34,046 nucleotides of DNA from positions 1 to 34,046 of the forward strand of contig CAYOBI010000021.1 of assembly GCA_964402325.1 (NCBI GenBank), given 5' to 3'. Source of the DNA: Raineyella sp964402325 (GTDB lineage Bacteria > Actinomycetota > Actinomycetes > Propionibacteriales > Propionibacteriaceae). Positions 1 to 8,087 of this stretch are shown here, in pieces (the stretch's first letter is position 1; every line of letters begins with the position of its first letter). The translations under genes were made by a program, and so were the position numbers. The notes under the pieces were generated by a model. The model did no database searches. It saw nothing but the letters and a program-made list of their open reading frames with translations, and was not told where the DNA came from.

Positions 1-162
1 GGCCCGGCCGCCGCCACGCCCGGGGCCCGGGGCGGACGCCGGGTCAGCGCCCGTGTCGGCGGGCTCGCCGTCCGTGGGCGCGGTGTCGGCATGGCGCGGT
101 CCACGGGCCGGGAGGGGGGCCGGATCGAGGGGCGGGACACCGCCACCGGCCTCGGACGGGGT
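1..162 (-). CDS. Possible 5' end of a gene running off the window edge
   Basis: Downstream of dapA on the same strand, a frame starting with GTG at 162 stays open for 54 codons to the window edge. Its third codon positions are nearly all G or C, as in the real genes here. The encoded segment is rich in Pro, Ala, Arg and Thr and looks disordered, so no domain can be named. In many actinobacteria the gene after dapA encodes ribonuclease J, which often has a disordered N-terminal extension, so that is the first thing to test. No ribosome binding site is visible, and this could be non-coding GC-rich DNA. Confidence 0.3.
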
Positions 163-174
163 CACGGTCCCGGG

Positions 175-1080
175 TCAGAACAGGCCGACGGCCCGGAGCT
201 TGTCGACGTACGCGTCGACGACGTCGTCGGCCGGGATCACCTGCGGGGCGCGGAGGCCGCCGGCGGGACGTCCCTGGCGGGCCAGAGTCGCCTTGACCAT
301 GCTGCAGCCCTGGGCGGCGAACACCCCGGTGAACACGGACAGGGCACGCTGGTTGAGCGCCAGCGCGCCGGCGGCGTCGCCGGCGACCCAGGCGTCGATG
401 ATCTGCCGGGCCAGCGCCCCGGTGAAGTGGGTGGACGTCCCGACCAGGCCGACCCCACCGACCGACAGCAGCGGGAGGGTGATCGCGTCGTCGCCGGCGT
501 AGAAGGCCAGGTCGGTGGCGGCGATGACCTTCGCCGACTCGACGATCTGGCCCTTGGCGTCCTTCACCGCAACGATCCGCGGGTGCTCGGCGAGCGCGAG
601 CAACGTGTCGGTCTGCACCGGGATGCCGGCCCGGCTGGGGATGTCGTAGACCATCACCGGCAGGTCGGTGGCGTCCGCCGCGGCCCGGAAGTGGGCCAGC
701 AGCCCCTCCTGCGGGGGGCGGGAGTAGTACGGGGTGACGACGAGCAGACCGTCGGCACCGGCCGCGGCCGCCTGCCGGGCCAGCTCGCAGGTGTGCCGGG
801 TGGAGTTGGTGCCGACCCCGGCGACGATGTGCGCCCGGTCCCCGACCTCGTCGACGACCGCGGCGACCAGCGCCGCCTTCTCCGCGTCGGAGGTCGTCGG
901 GGCCTCGCCGGTGGTGCCGTTGATGACCAGACCGTCGTGGCGCAGATCGTCCACCAGGTGGGCGGCGAGGGCCCGGGCGGTCGCCAGGTCCAGCTCGCCC
1001 TTCGCGTCGAAGGGCGTCACCATGGCGGTCAGCAGCCGGCCGAAGGGCGGCTCCGTGGCAGTGTGCGTGGGGTCGGTCAT
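175..1080 (-). CDS. dapA: 4-hydroxy-tetrahydrodipicolinate synthase DapA
   Basis: Condenses pyruvate with aspartate semialdehyde, the first committed step of lysine and meso-diaminopimelate synthesis in the cytoplasm. The 301-aa product has the family's normal length and TIM-barrel motifs. It shows INGTTGEAPT near residues 53-62 (pyruvate-binding Thr57), VYDIPSR at 144-150 (Tyr145 of the proton relay) and IVAVKDAKG at 169-177, where Lys173 is the expected Schiff-base lysine. The ATG at 1080 is preferred because a TAGAAT hexamer sits six bases before it with no Shine-Dalgarno sequence, which suggests a leaderless transcript. dapD, dapC and dapE lie within the next 10 kb but are not co-transcribed with it. 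Confidence 0.96.
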   Translation of the reverse strand: MTDPTHTATEPPFGRLLTAMVTPFDAKGELDLATARALAAHLVDDLRHDGLVINGTTGEAPTTSDAEKAALVAAVVDEVGDRAHIVAGVGTNSTRHTCELARQAAAAGADGLLVVTPYYSRPPQEGLLAHFRAAADATDLPVMVYDIPSRAGIPVQTDTLLALAEHPRIVAVKDAKGQIVESAKVIAATDLAFYAGDDAITLPLLSVGGVGLVGTSTHFTGALARQIIDAWVAGDAAGALALNQRALSVFTGVFAAQGCSMVKATLARQGRPAGGLRAPQVIPADDVVDAYVDKLRAVGLF

Positions 1081-1086
1081 GGCGCG

Positions 1087-1092
1087 ATTCTA
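1087..1092 (-). promoter_or_regulatory. -10 element of dapA, leaderless type
   Basis: TAGAAT on the minus strand, six bases upstream of the dapA ATG. No Shine-Dalgarno sequence lies between them, so the transcript probably begins at or next to the start codon. No convincing -35 is seen. Confidence 0.6.
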
Positions 1093-1192
1093 TGACCACC
1101 GGCGCCGGAAGAGGTGGCGGCGCTCACGCCGTCCCCGCGGACCGGTACGCCACCGGCTCGCGCGTCCCCCTTCCGCGTCGCCGCTCATTGGT

Positions 1193-1198
1193 TAGGCT
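1193..1198 (+). promoter_or_regulatory. -10 element of the O-methyltransferase gene, leaderless type
   Basis: TAGGCT, six bases before the GTG at 1205, with no ribosome binding site. It has the same geometry as the dapA, glgC, dapE and mshB promoters in this window. Confidence 0.6.
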
Positions 1199-1204
1199 GA
1201 ACCC

Positions 1205-2047
1205 GTGACCACTCGCAAGACCACCCAGCAGGGTGCGGCCGCGGGTCCGACGGCCAGGAAGGCCGCGGCCGGCGGCGCCGCCCGGAAGACCGCGAGCTCG
1301 GACCGGATGCATGACATCTTCTCCCCCACCGCGCCCGACACCCCGCCGGTGATCGAGCCGGCGGAGGCCACGCCCGCGCCCGCCGACCCGTCGCCGGACA
1401 CCCGACGCCAGGCTCCCGACGAGACGACCTGGGCGTACGCCGAGGGCTACCGCCACGAACGCCACGAGGCCGGCCGGGCCCGGGAGGCCGCCGACCGGAT
1501 GGGCACCGTGCCGATCAGCCACGGTGTCGCCACCGCCCTGACCTTCCTCGCCCGCTCGGTGCGGGCCCGTTCCGTGGTGGAGATCGGCTCCGGCACCGGG
1601 GTGTCGGGCCTCGCCCTGTTCGCCGGGATGGTGCCCGAGGGCGTGTTGACCAGCATCGACGCCGACAGCGAGGTGCAGCGGGTCGCCCGCGAGGCGTTCC
1701 GCGAGGCCGGCGTGCCCTCCAACCGCTTCCGGCTGATCGCCGGGGACGCGCTGACCGTGATGCCGAAGCTCTCCGACGGCGCGTACGACCTGGTGTTCGT
1801 CGACGGCGACATGCTGGACTGCGGCGAGTACATCGAGCAGGCCCAGCGGCTGCTCCGCCCCGACGGCGTCCTGGTGCTCAACAACGCCCTCTGGTACAAC
1901 CTCGTCGCCGACACCGACAACGAGGACGACGAGACCATCGTCATCCGCGAGGCCCTCGAGGGAGTCGCCACGATGGAGGACGTCTGGGTGCCGGCCCTGC
2001 TGCCGGTCGGCAACGGCCTGCTGGTGGCCTCCCGCCGCTCCGCCTGA
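1205..2047 (+). CDS. SAM-dependent O-methyltransferase (class I, methyltransferase family 3)
   Basis: Predicted cytoplasmic methyltransferase of 280 aa; the substrate is unknown. The first ~70 residues are Ala/Pro/Thr-rich and look disordered. The Rossmann-type core follows, with the SAM-binding motif VVEIGSGTGVSGLALF near residues 122-137, an acidic segment SIDADSEVQ after strand 2, and VFVDGD near 198-203, the metal/substrate region of family 3 O-methyltransferases. GTG at 1205 is chosen because of the -10 hexamer six bases upstream; an internal start would remove only the disordered part. It converges on glgC with a strong terminator between them. The M. tuberculosis homologue appears to be Rv1220c, near glgC and sigE, from memory. 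Confidence 0.88.
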   Translation: MTTRKTTQQGAAAGPTARKAAAGGAARKTASSDRMHDIFSPTAPDTPPVIEPAEATPAPADPSPDTRRQAPDETTWAYAEGYRHERHEAGRAREAADRMGTVPISHGVATALTFLARSVRARSVVEIGSGTGVSGLALFAGMVPEGVLTSIDADSEVQRVAREAFREAGVPSNRFRLIAGDALTVMPKLSDGAYDLVFVDGDMLDCGEYIEQAQRLLRPDGVLVLNNALWYNLVADTDNEDDETIVIREALEGVATMEDVWVPALLPVGNGLLVASRRSA

Positions 2048-2068
2048 CCCGCCCGCCCCGGCCACGCA

Positions 2069-2100
2069 CGAAGGCCCCACCCTCGCGGGTGGGGCCTTCG
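2069..2100. terminator. Bidirectional terminator between the methyltransferase gene and glgC
   Basis: A perfect 14-bp stem (2069-2082 with 2087-2100) and a four-base loop TCGC, centred between two convergent genes. There is no long T-run, as is common for GC-rich actinobacterial terminators. Confidence 0.85.
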
Positions 2101-2124
2101 GCTGTCCCTGGCGTCGCCGGGCGG

Positions 2125-3351
2125 TCAGACCGCCTTGACGACGAAGTCCTTCGGCACGACGGTGATCCCGCCGCCGGACACCGTGAAGCCGCGCGCCCGG
2201 TCGGCCTCGTGGTCGACGCCGACCTCGGCGCCGCGCTCGACGACGACGTTCTTGTCCAGGATCGCCCGGCGTACGACGGCGTTGCGGCCGACCTGGGCGT
2301 TGTCCATCAGGATCGACTGCTCGACCTTCGCCCACTTGTCGACCCGGACCTTCGGCGAGAGCACCGAGGAGTCGACGTCGCCGCCGGAGATGATGCAGCC
2401 GGCGGACACGATCGAGTCCTCGGCGGTGCCACGCAGGGTGAACTTCGCCCCCGGCAGCTGGCGCTGGAAACTGAACATCGGCCAGTCGTCGTTGTAGAGG
2501 TTGAAGTTCGGCTTCACCGCCACCAGGTCCATGTGCGCGTCGAAGAACGCGTCGATGGTGCCCACGTCCCGCCAGTAGTTGCGGTCCTCCTCGGTGGCGC
2601 CGGGGACCACGTTGTCGGTGAAGTCGTAGACCTGCGCCTCGCCCCGGGAGACGAACGCCGGGATGATGTCGCCGCCCATGTCGTGGCGGGCGTTCTCGTC
2701 GGCGGCGTCCGCCTCGAGCGCCGCGACCAGCGCGTCCTTGTTGAAGATGTAGTTGCCCATCGACGCGTACGACTCGTCGGGGCTGTCCGGGAGGCCGGGC
2801 GGATCGGCCGGCTTCTCGAGGAACTGACGGATCCTGTTGTCCACCCCTGCGTCGATGATGCCGAACGCGCTCGCCTCCGCGCGGGGGACGCGGATGCCCG
2901 CCACGGTCGCCCCGAGACCGGAATCGATGTGCGCGTCCAGCATCTTGCGGATGTCCATCCGGTAGATGTTGTCCGCGCCGAAGACGACGACGTAGTCCGG
3001 TTTGGCGTCCTTGATCAGGTTCATCGACTGGTAGATGGCGTCCGCGCTGCCCTGGTACCAGTGCGGTCCGAGGCGCTGCTGAGCGGGGACCGGGGTGATG
3101 AAGTTGCCGAGCATGTTCGACATGCGCCAGGTCAGCGTGATGTGACGGTCGAGCGAGTGCGATTTGTACTGGGTCAGCACCGCGACCTGGAGAAGGCCCG
3201 AGTTGACCATGTTCGACAGCACGAAGTCGATCAACCGCAGCGTGCCTCCGAAGGGCACGGCCGGCTTGGCACGATCGAGGGTGAGGGGCATCAGTCGTTT
3301 GCCCTCACCACCGGCAAGGACGATGGACAGGACCTTGGGGCGGGACGTCAT
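2125..3351 (-). CDS. glgC: Glucose-1-phosphate adenylyltransferase GlgC
   Basis: Makes ADP-glucose from glucose-1-phosphate and ATP, the donor for glycogen and maltose-1-phosphate synthesis. The 408-aa product carries the N-terminal nucleotidyltransferase motif GGEGKRLMPLT at residues 14-24. It also has FGADNIYRMD (metal-binding Asp region), FLEKPADPPG (substrate-binding Lys region) and a C-terminal left-handed beta-helix seen as hexapeptide-like repeats after about residue 300. Length is normal for the family. The ATG at 3351 has a TAGGTT hexamer six bases upstream and a TTGTCC -35 at 17-bp spacing. It is divergent from glgA across a 109-bp region, so both may be co-regulated from there. Confidence 0.96.
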   Translation of the reverse strand: MTSRPKVLSIVLAGGEGKRLMPLTLDRAKPAVPFGGTLRLIDFVLSNMVNSGLLQVAVLTQYKSHSLDRHITLTWRMSNMLGNFITPVPAQQRLGPHWYQGSADAIYQSMNLIKDAKPDYVVVFGADNIYRMDIRKMLDAHIDSGLGATVAGIRVPRAEASAFGIIDAGVDNRIRQFLEKPADPPGLPDSPDESYASMGNYIFNKDALVAALEADAADENARHDMGGDIIPAFVSRGEAQVYDFTDNVVPGATEEDRNYWRDVGTIDAFFDAHMDLVAVKPNFNLYNDDWPMFSFQRQLPGAKFTLRGTAEDSIVSAGCIISGGDVDSSVLSPKVRVDKWAKVEQSILMDNAQVGRNAVVRRAILDKNVVVERGAEVGVDHEADRARGFTVSGGGITVVPKDFVVKAV

Positions 3352-3357
3352 GCCCCG

Positions 3358-3386
3358 AACCTATGGCCCCAGCAGGCCATGGACAA
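3358..3386 (-). promoter_or_regulatory. glgC promoter (-35 and -10), leaderless type
   Basis: On the minus strand TTGTCC (3386-3381) and TAGGTT (3363-3358) are separated by 17 bp, and TAGGTT lies six bases before the glgC ATG. This is the best complete -35/-10 pair seen in the window. Confidence 0.65.
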
Positions 3387-3460
3387 GCGATTTGCCGAGA
3401 GTTCCACCGAAGTGTCCGCCTCCCCGGAACTCGAGACACGAGTTGTGCAAGCATCCTTCC

Positions 3461-4681
3461 ATGAGCCTGAGTGTTTCGGTCCTGACCCGGGAGTATCCGC
3501 CGACCATCTACGGGGGCGCTGGCGTGCACGTCCAGCAGCTCGTCCCGCAACTGCGCACGTTCATCGACGTGGACGTCCAGTGCATGGGAGAGCCCCGGGA
3601 GGGCGCCACCGCGCACGCCGAGGACCACCCGGCCGGGGCCAACGCCGCCCTGCGCGTCTTCGGCGCCGACCTGTCGATGGTCGCCGCACTGCCGGACCGA
3701 CTGGACCTCGTGCACTCGCACACCTGGTACGCCAACCTGGCCGGCCACCTGGGCGGTATCTTCCGGGAGGTCCCGCACGTCGTCTCGGCCCACTCGCTCG
3801 AACCGGACCGCCCCTGGAAGAAGGAGCAGCTCGGCGGCGGCTACAACCTGTCGTCCTGGGCCGAGCGCACCGCCTACAACGGCGCCGCCGCGGTGATCGC
3901 GGTGTCGAACGGGATGCGGAAGTCGATCCTCGAGGCCTATCCCGAGCTTGATCCGGAGAAGGTCCACGTGGTGCTCAACGGCATCGACCCGGAGGAGTTC
4001 AACCCCGACCCGAACACCGACGTGCTCGAGGGGCTCGGCATCGACCTGTCGCGTCCGTACGTCGCCTTCGTCGGCCGGATCACCCGGCAGAAGGGGCTGG
4101 TGCACCTGGTCCGGGCGGCGGAGCAGCTCGACCCCGGCACCCAGCTGCTGCTCCTCGCCGGCGCCCCGGACACCCCGGAGATCGCCGCCGAATTCAACCA
4201 GGCCTTCGGCCACCTCAAGGAGTCCCGCGGTGGCGGCGTCACCTGGGTGCAGGAGATGCTGCCGCGCCCGAGCGTGCGCCAGGTGCTGGCGCACGCCACG
4301 GTCTTCGCCTGCCCGTCCATCTACGAGCCGCTGGGCATCGTCAACCTCGAGGCGATGGCCTCGGAGACCGCGGTGGTGGCCAGCGCCGTCGGCGGCATCC
4401 CGGAGGTCGTCGACGACGGCGAGACCGGCCTGCTGGTGGCGTACGACCCGGCACAGGCCGGCGACCCGGAGTACGTGAGGAACTTCGAGGCCGAGTTCGC
4501 GGCCAGGCTCAACGAGCTGGTCCGTGACCCGGCCCGCGCCGAGGCGATGGGCAAGGCCGGCCGCCGGCGCGCGGTGGAGGTCTTCTCCTGGGAGAAGATC
4601 GCCCGCCAGACGGTCGACGTCTACCGCACGGCGATCGACTACTACGCCGCCCACCCGGAGCTGCGCGCCGTCCGGGCCTGA
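3461..4681 (+). CDS. glgA: Glycogen synthase / alpha-maltose-1-phosphate synthase (actinobacterial GlgA/GlgM type, GT4)
   Basis: Transfers glucose from ADP-glucose. The actinobacterial family was first named glycogen synthase, but the mycobacterial member Rv1212c (GlgM) makes maltose-1-phosphate for the GlgE route, so the acceptor cannot be fixed from sequence. The 406-aa product has the GT-B fold: REYPPTIYGGAGVH at residues 10-23 (donor-phosphate loop), VGRITRQKG at 204-212, and an E-x7-E motif at Glu289/Glu297. Start ATG 3461 gives the expected N terminus. No Shine-Dalgarno is visible; a weak AAGCAT six bases upstream would fit a leaderless start. Divergent from glgC. Confidence 0.92.
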   Translation: MSLSVSVLTREYPPTIYGGAGVHVQQLVPQLRTFIDVDVQCMGEPREGATAHAEDHPAGANAALRVFGADLSMVAALPDRLDLVHSHTWYANLAGHLGGIFREVPHVVSAHSLEPDRPWKKEQLGGGYNLSSWAERTAYNGAAAVIAVSNGMRKSILEAYPELDPEKVHVVLNGIDPEEFNPDPNTDVLEGLGIDLSRPYVAFVGRITRQKGLVHLVRAAEQLDPGTQLLLLAGAPDTPEIAAEFNQAFGHLKESRGGGVTWVQEMLPRPSVRQVLAHATVFACPSIYEPLGIVNLEAMASETAVVASAVGGIPEVVDDGETGLLVAYDPAQAGDPEYVRNFEAEFAARLNELVRDPARAEAMGKAGRRRAVEVFSWEKIARQTVDVYRTAIDYYAAHPELRAVRA

Positions 4682-4701
4682 CCGCGCCGTCGCCGGCGGG
4701 C

Positions 4702-4734
4702 CGCACGACACCTCCCGGCACGACACCTCCCGGC
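4702..4734. repeat. Short tandem repeat downstream of glgA
   Basis: Two adjacent copies of the 14-base unit GCACGACACCTCCC, about 16 bp apart, lie between the glgA stop codon and its terminator. They are probably a small replication-slippage duplication with no evident function. Confidence 0.5.
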
Positions 4735-4738
4735 ACAG

Positions 4739-4773
4739 CAGAGGGCCCCGGGTCGATGACCCGGGGCCCTCTG
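4739..4773. terminator. Bidirectional terminator between glgA and the DUF3117 gene
   Basis: A perfect 16-bp stem (4739-4754 with 4758-4773) and a three-base loop GAT, placed between convergent genes. It is the longest perfect hairpin I found in the window. Confidence 0.85.
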
Positions 4774-4838
4774 TCGGCCCTGCCGAGGAGCAGGGCCCGG
4801 CGGCTCCGACCGGACCGACGGAACCGCCGCGGAGTCGA

Positions 4839-5006
4839 TCAGCCGACGACCGCGGTGAGTGCTCCGGCGAGCTCCGAGGCCTCAGCGGGATTCATCTCGA
4901 CGACCAGCCGGCCGCCGCCCTCCAGCGGGACCCGCATGACGATCCCCCGGCCTTCCTTGGTGACCTCCATGGGGCCGTCGCCGGTCCGGGGCTTCATAGC
5001 TGCCAT
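4839..5006 (-). CDS. DUF3117 domain mini-protein
   Basis: A 55-aa protein made almost entirely of the actinobacterial DUF3117 domain. It opens with MAAMKPRTGDGPMEV, continues through RGIVMRVPLEGGGRLVVEM and ends in a short Ala-rich helix. The function of the family is unknown; the mycobacterial member Rv1211 lies in the same place beside glgM (from memory). A GAGGTGAGGA stretch about ten bases upstream can serve as ribosome binding site, and a good -10 (GATAAT) lies at 5046-5051, giving a leader of about 35 bases. It follows the dapE and one-TM genes on the same strand but seems to have its own promoter. Confidence 0.9.
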   Translation of the reverse strand: MAAMKPRTGDGPMEVTKEGRGIVMRVPLEGGGRLVVEMNPAEASELAGALTAVVG

Positions 5007-5045
5007 CGTCCATCCTCACCTCGTTGGAACGTACAAACCTCACCC

Positions 5046-5051
5046 ATTATC
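5046..5051 (-). promoter_or_regulatory. -10 element of the DUF3117 gene
   Basis: GATAAT on the minus strand, overlapping the end of the preceding one-TM gene. A transcript from here would have a leader of about 35 bases containing a GA-rich ribosome binding site. The -35 is weak. Confidence 0.45.
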
Positions 5052-5274
5052 CCGCACCGGGCAAGGCGGACTCGTCGGGGTCGAGCCCCGGGGTGTCGCG
5101 AGGGAGGTCGTCGGGGTCGGACAGGTGGTCGTCCTCGGGGCCGGAGCGGACCGGCGGATCGTCCAGCACGGGCGGCTCCGGCATCTCGCCGAAGGCGCCC
5201 CGGGCAAGGGGGACGGTGAGCGCCAGGACGACCGCGGCGACGCCGACCAGCAGCCAGGGCACCATCGCGGTCAT
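5047..5274 (-). CDS. Small single-pass membrane protein downstream of dapE
   Basis: A 75-aa protein not recognised as a named family. Residues 4-27 (about MVPWLLVGVAAVVLALTV) form one hydrophobic helix. The rest is a short acidic, Pro- and Asp-rich tail with several D-D-x-P type segments and looks disordered and cytoplasmic or extracytoplasmic. Its ATG overlaps the dapE stop codon by four bases (ATGA), so translation is coupled to dapE. M. tuberculosis has small genes (Rv1209 region) at the equivalent place, but I cannot claim homology. The coupling suggests co-expression with diaminopimelate synthesis; the role is unknown. Confidence 0.75.
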   Translation of the reverse strand: MTAMVPWLLVGVAAVVLALTVPLARGAFGEMPEPPVLDDPPVRSGPEDDHLSDPDDLPRDTPGLDPDESALPGAG

Positions 5275-6338
5275 CCCAGCCAGTCCGCCAGGGCGGACCG
5301 TACGCTGCGGACCGAGGCCAGCGCGCAGTACTCGTCGTCCTGGTGGGCCTTGAGGGCGTCGCCGGGCCCGAAATTCACCGCCGGCACCCCGCGGGCGGAG
5401 AACCGCGCGACATCGGTCCAGCCGTACTTCGGGGCCGGCTCCGAGCCGACCGCACGGAGGAAGTCCTGGGCGATCGGCAGGTCCAGCCCGGGCCGGGCGG
5501 CCGGCGCCAGGTCGGTGACCACGATCTCGTGGCCGTGGAAGTAGTCCCGGACGAACCGCTCGGCGTCCTCGGGCGTACGGTCCGGGGCGAACCGGAAGTT
5601 GATCTCGACGGTGCAGCGGTCCGGGATCACGTTGCCGGCGACGCCGCCGCTGATCCGCACCGCGTTCAGCCCCTCGATGTACTCCAGGCCGTCGACCACC
5701 ACGGTCCGGGGCACGTACTCCCCCAGCCGGGCCAGCACGTCACCGGCTCGGTGGATCGCGTTGACGCCGCGCCAGGCGCGCGCCGAGTGGGCGGCCACGC
5801 CGGTCAGCGTGACGGTGAACCGCATCGTCCCCTGGCAGCCGCCCTCGACCCTGGCCCCGGACGGCTCGCCGAGCACGGCGAAGTCGCCGGCCATCAGGTC
5901 GGGCCGCTCCCGCTCGACCGTGTTGAGGCCGTTGCGGGACGCCTCGACCTCCTCGTTGTCGTAGAAGATCCAGGTCACGTCCCGGGACGGCCGGGTGAGC
6001 TCGGCGGCCAGCGAGAGCGCCACCGCGACGCCGGCCTTCATGTCGCAGGTGCCGCGGCCGTACATCCGCTCCTCGCCCTCGACCGTACGGATCCGGGACG
6101 GCAGGTTGTCCGCCAACGGGACGGTGTCCAGGTGACCCGCGACGACCACCCGCTCGGGCAGCCCCAGGAGGGTGCGGGCGATGACATTGTTGCCCAACCG
6201 GACCACCTCGAGGTGGGCGCAACCGCGCAGCGCGGCCTCCACCTCGTCGGCGAGGCGCGCCTCGTCGCCGCTCACCGACTCGATGTCCACGATCGAGCCG
6301 AGCAGGTCGATGACATCCGCGCGCAGGTCCAGGGCCAT
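5271..6338 (-). CDS. dapE: Succinyl-diaminopimelate desuccinylase DapE
   Basis: Hydrolyses N-succinyl-L,L-diaminopimelate to diaminopimelate and succinate; a two-zinc M20 amidohydrolase. The 355-aa product shows AGHLDTVP with metal ligand His69 and Asp71, GRGTCDMK with bridging Asp99, DNEEVEA with catalytic Glu129 and ligand Glu130, GEPS with Glu158, and a C-terminal ligand His332 in KAHQDDEY. A lid/dimerisation domain occupies roughly 170-280 (AAHSARAW motif). The ATG at 6338 has TAGGGT six bases upstream and no ribosome binding site, so it is probably leaderless. It is divergent from the MFS gene and coupled to a small membrane protein downstream. Confidence 0.95.
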   Translation of the reverse strand: MALDLRADVIDLLGSIVDIESVSGDEARLADEVEAALRGCAHLEVVRLGNNVIARTLLGLPERVVVAGHLDTVPLADNLPSRIRTVEGEERMYGRGTCDMKAGVAVALSLAAELTRPSRDVTWIFYDNEEVEASRNGLNTVERERPDLMAGDFAVLGEPSGARVEGGCQGTMRFTVTLTGVAAHSARAWRGVNAIHRAGDVLARLGEYVPRTVVVDGLEYIEGLNAVRISGGVAGNVIPDRCTVEINFRFAPDRTPEDAERFVRDYFHGHEIVVTDLAPAARPGLDLPIAQDFLRAVGSEPAPKYGWTDVARFSARGVPAVNFGPGDALKAHQDDEYCALASVRSVRSALADWLG

Positions 6339-6344
6339 GGCTGC

Positions 6345-6350
6345 ACCCTA
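6345..6350 (-). promoter_or_regulatory. -10 element of dapE, leaderless type
   Basis: TAGGGT on the minus strand, six bases before the dapE ATG. Confidence 0.55.
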
Positions 6351-6491
6351 CCCGGGCACCCTGACGACCCGGCGGGGATCGAGCCGCGGGCCGGACGCTG
6401 CACCGACGGCGCCCCGACGTGGCAACAGCCGCGACGAGGCAACGGGCCGCACCGATTGGCGATCAGGACCCGGGAGGCGTTGACTCTCGGT

Positions 6492-8015
6492 GTGAATGAC
6501 CGCAACGTGATCCGCGTCGAGGGGACGACCCGGACCTTCCACCGCCACAAGATCCTGCTCGTGATGATGGTGCCGATCGCGATGGCCCTGATGGCCATCT
6601 CGTCGATCAACGTCGCACTGCCGACGATCGAGCAAGGGCTGGGCGCCACCTCGACCGACCTGCAGTGGGCGTTGTCGGGCTATGCGCTGGCCTTCGGCAT
6701 CATGCTGATCCCGGCCGGCCGGTTGGGCGACTCGCTGGGCCGGTCGATGTTGTTCACCATCGGCCTGGCGGTCTTCACCCTGGCCTCCCTGGCCTGTGGC
6801 CTGGCCCCCTCCCCGACCGCCCTGAACGTCGCCCGCCTGGTCCAAGGCGTCGGGGCAGCGATCTACAACCCCCAGGTGATGGGGATGATCCAGCAGATGT
6901 TCACCGGTCGGGGCCGGGCCAAGGCCTTCGCCCTGCTCGGCATGGTGGTCTCGGTGTCGGTCGCCGTCGGCCCGATCCTGGCCGGCTCGATGATCGCGTG
7001 GCTCGGGCCGCAGAACGGCTGGCGCGCCTCGTTCCTGATCAACACCCCGCTCGGCCTGGCCGGGGTCGTGCTGGCGCTGCTCTGGCTGCCGTTCGGGCGT
7101 GAGCGGCGACGTTGGCGCCGAAGCCGGCAGCTCCGGGCCGCCGCTGCCCGCGGCGAGCACGTCGACGCGCAGCGCGAACACCTCGACCTCGACCCGTTCG
7201 GCGCCCTGCTGCTGGCGGTGGCCGTGCTCTGCGTGATGTTCCCGTTCACCGCCCACGGGTCGGCGCTGGTCTGGTTGCTGGCGCCCCTCGGGCTGGCCCT
7301 GGTCGTCGCCTGGGTGGCCTGGGAGCGGACCTACCGGGCCCGCGGCCACCAGCCGATGGTCGACCTGTCGCTGTTCTCGTACGCCTCGTTCAGCTACGGC
7401 ACCGCGGTGACCGGGACGTTCTTCGTCGGCTCGACGTCGATCTTCGTGATCGCCGCCCTCTTCGTCCAGCAGGGCCTGGGCCACGGCCCCCTCGAGGCCG
7501 GCCTGATCACCGTGCCCAACGCCGTCCTCAGCGCCTACGCCGCGGCCTGGTCCGGCCGCCACACGTACGAGCACGGACGCCGGATCGTGGTCGGTGGGAT
7601 CCTGGTGATCGCTGCCTCCTGCCTGGCTGCGGTCGGGGTCGCCTGGCTGGTCGTGACCCAGGGCGCGAGCTTCTGGTGGCTGGCGGTGCCGTGGGCGGTC
7701 GCGGGCCTCGGCCAGGGCTCCCTGGGCGCCGCGAACCAGACGATGACGCTGCAGGACGTGCCCGCCACGGTCGGCGGCACCGCCGGCGGGGTGATGTCGA
7801 CCTCCCAGCGGATCGGCACCGCGATCGGCAACGCGATGATCACCTCGATCTTCTTCGGCACGGCCGCCTCCGCCGGCTACCTGCCCGCCTTCCGGGACGC
7901 GTACCTGACCATCGCCGCGGTCATGCTGGTGGCCGTCGTGCTGGCCGTGCGCGACCTGCGGGTCGCCCGCCGGCGGTCACAGGGCTCATCCGGCACCGCC
8001 CCGGCGAGCGCCTGA
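6492..8015 (+). CDS. MFS drug/proton antiporter, DHA2 (EmrB/QacA, 14-TM) family
   Basis: Predicted inner-membrane proton-driven exporter; substrate unknown. The product is 507 aa from GTG 6492 and reads as about 14 hydrophobic helices. Family marks are a DHA2-like first helix ending in INVALPTIEQGLG, MFS motif A at GRLGDSLGRSMLF, and antiporter motif C-like VSVAVGPILAGSM in helix 5. A basic loop (residues ~200-230, RRRWRRSRQLRAAA) lies between helices 6 and 7. The frame stays open far upstream across dapE on the other strand, so the start is a judgement: GTG 6492 and TTG 6480 are both possible. A GGAGG lies at about 6473-6477, which is close to TTG 6480 and far from 6492. Confidence 0.87.
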   Translation: MNDRNVIRVEGTTRTFHRHKILLVMMVPIAMALMAISSINVALPTIEQGLGATSTDLQWALSGYALAFGIMLIPAGRLGDSLGRSMLFTIGLAVFTLASLACGLAPSPTALNVARLVQGVGAAIYNPQVMGMIQQMFTGRGRAKAFALLGMVVSVSVAVGPILAGSMIAWLGPQNGWRASFLINTPLGLAGVVLALLWLPFGRERRRWRRSRQLRAAAARGEHVDAQREHLDLDPFGALLLAVAVLCVMFPFTAHGSALVWLLAPLGLALVVAWVAWERTYRARGHQPMVDLSLFSYASFSYGTAVTGTFFVGSTSIFVIAALFVQQGLGHGPLEAGLITVPNAVLSAYAAAWSGRHTYEHGRRIVVGGILVIAASCLAAVGVAWLVVTQGASFWWLAVPWAVAGLGQGSLGAANQTMTLQDVPATVGGTAGGVMSTSQRIGTAIGNAMITSIFFGTAASAGYLPAFRDAYLTIAAVMLVAVVLAVRDLRVARRRSQGSSGTAPASA

Positions 8016-8087
8016 GACGCGCCCCCGGGCGGGCGTCGGACATGTCGACCGGGCCGGTCCGTGGTCGTTTCAGGGTGCGGGGGGATT

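Noticed and set aside
5343..6479. Upstream extension of the MFS frame by about 380 codons
   Set aside because: It lies entirely over dapE on the other strand, is low-complexity, and the MFS first helix begins well after 6492.
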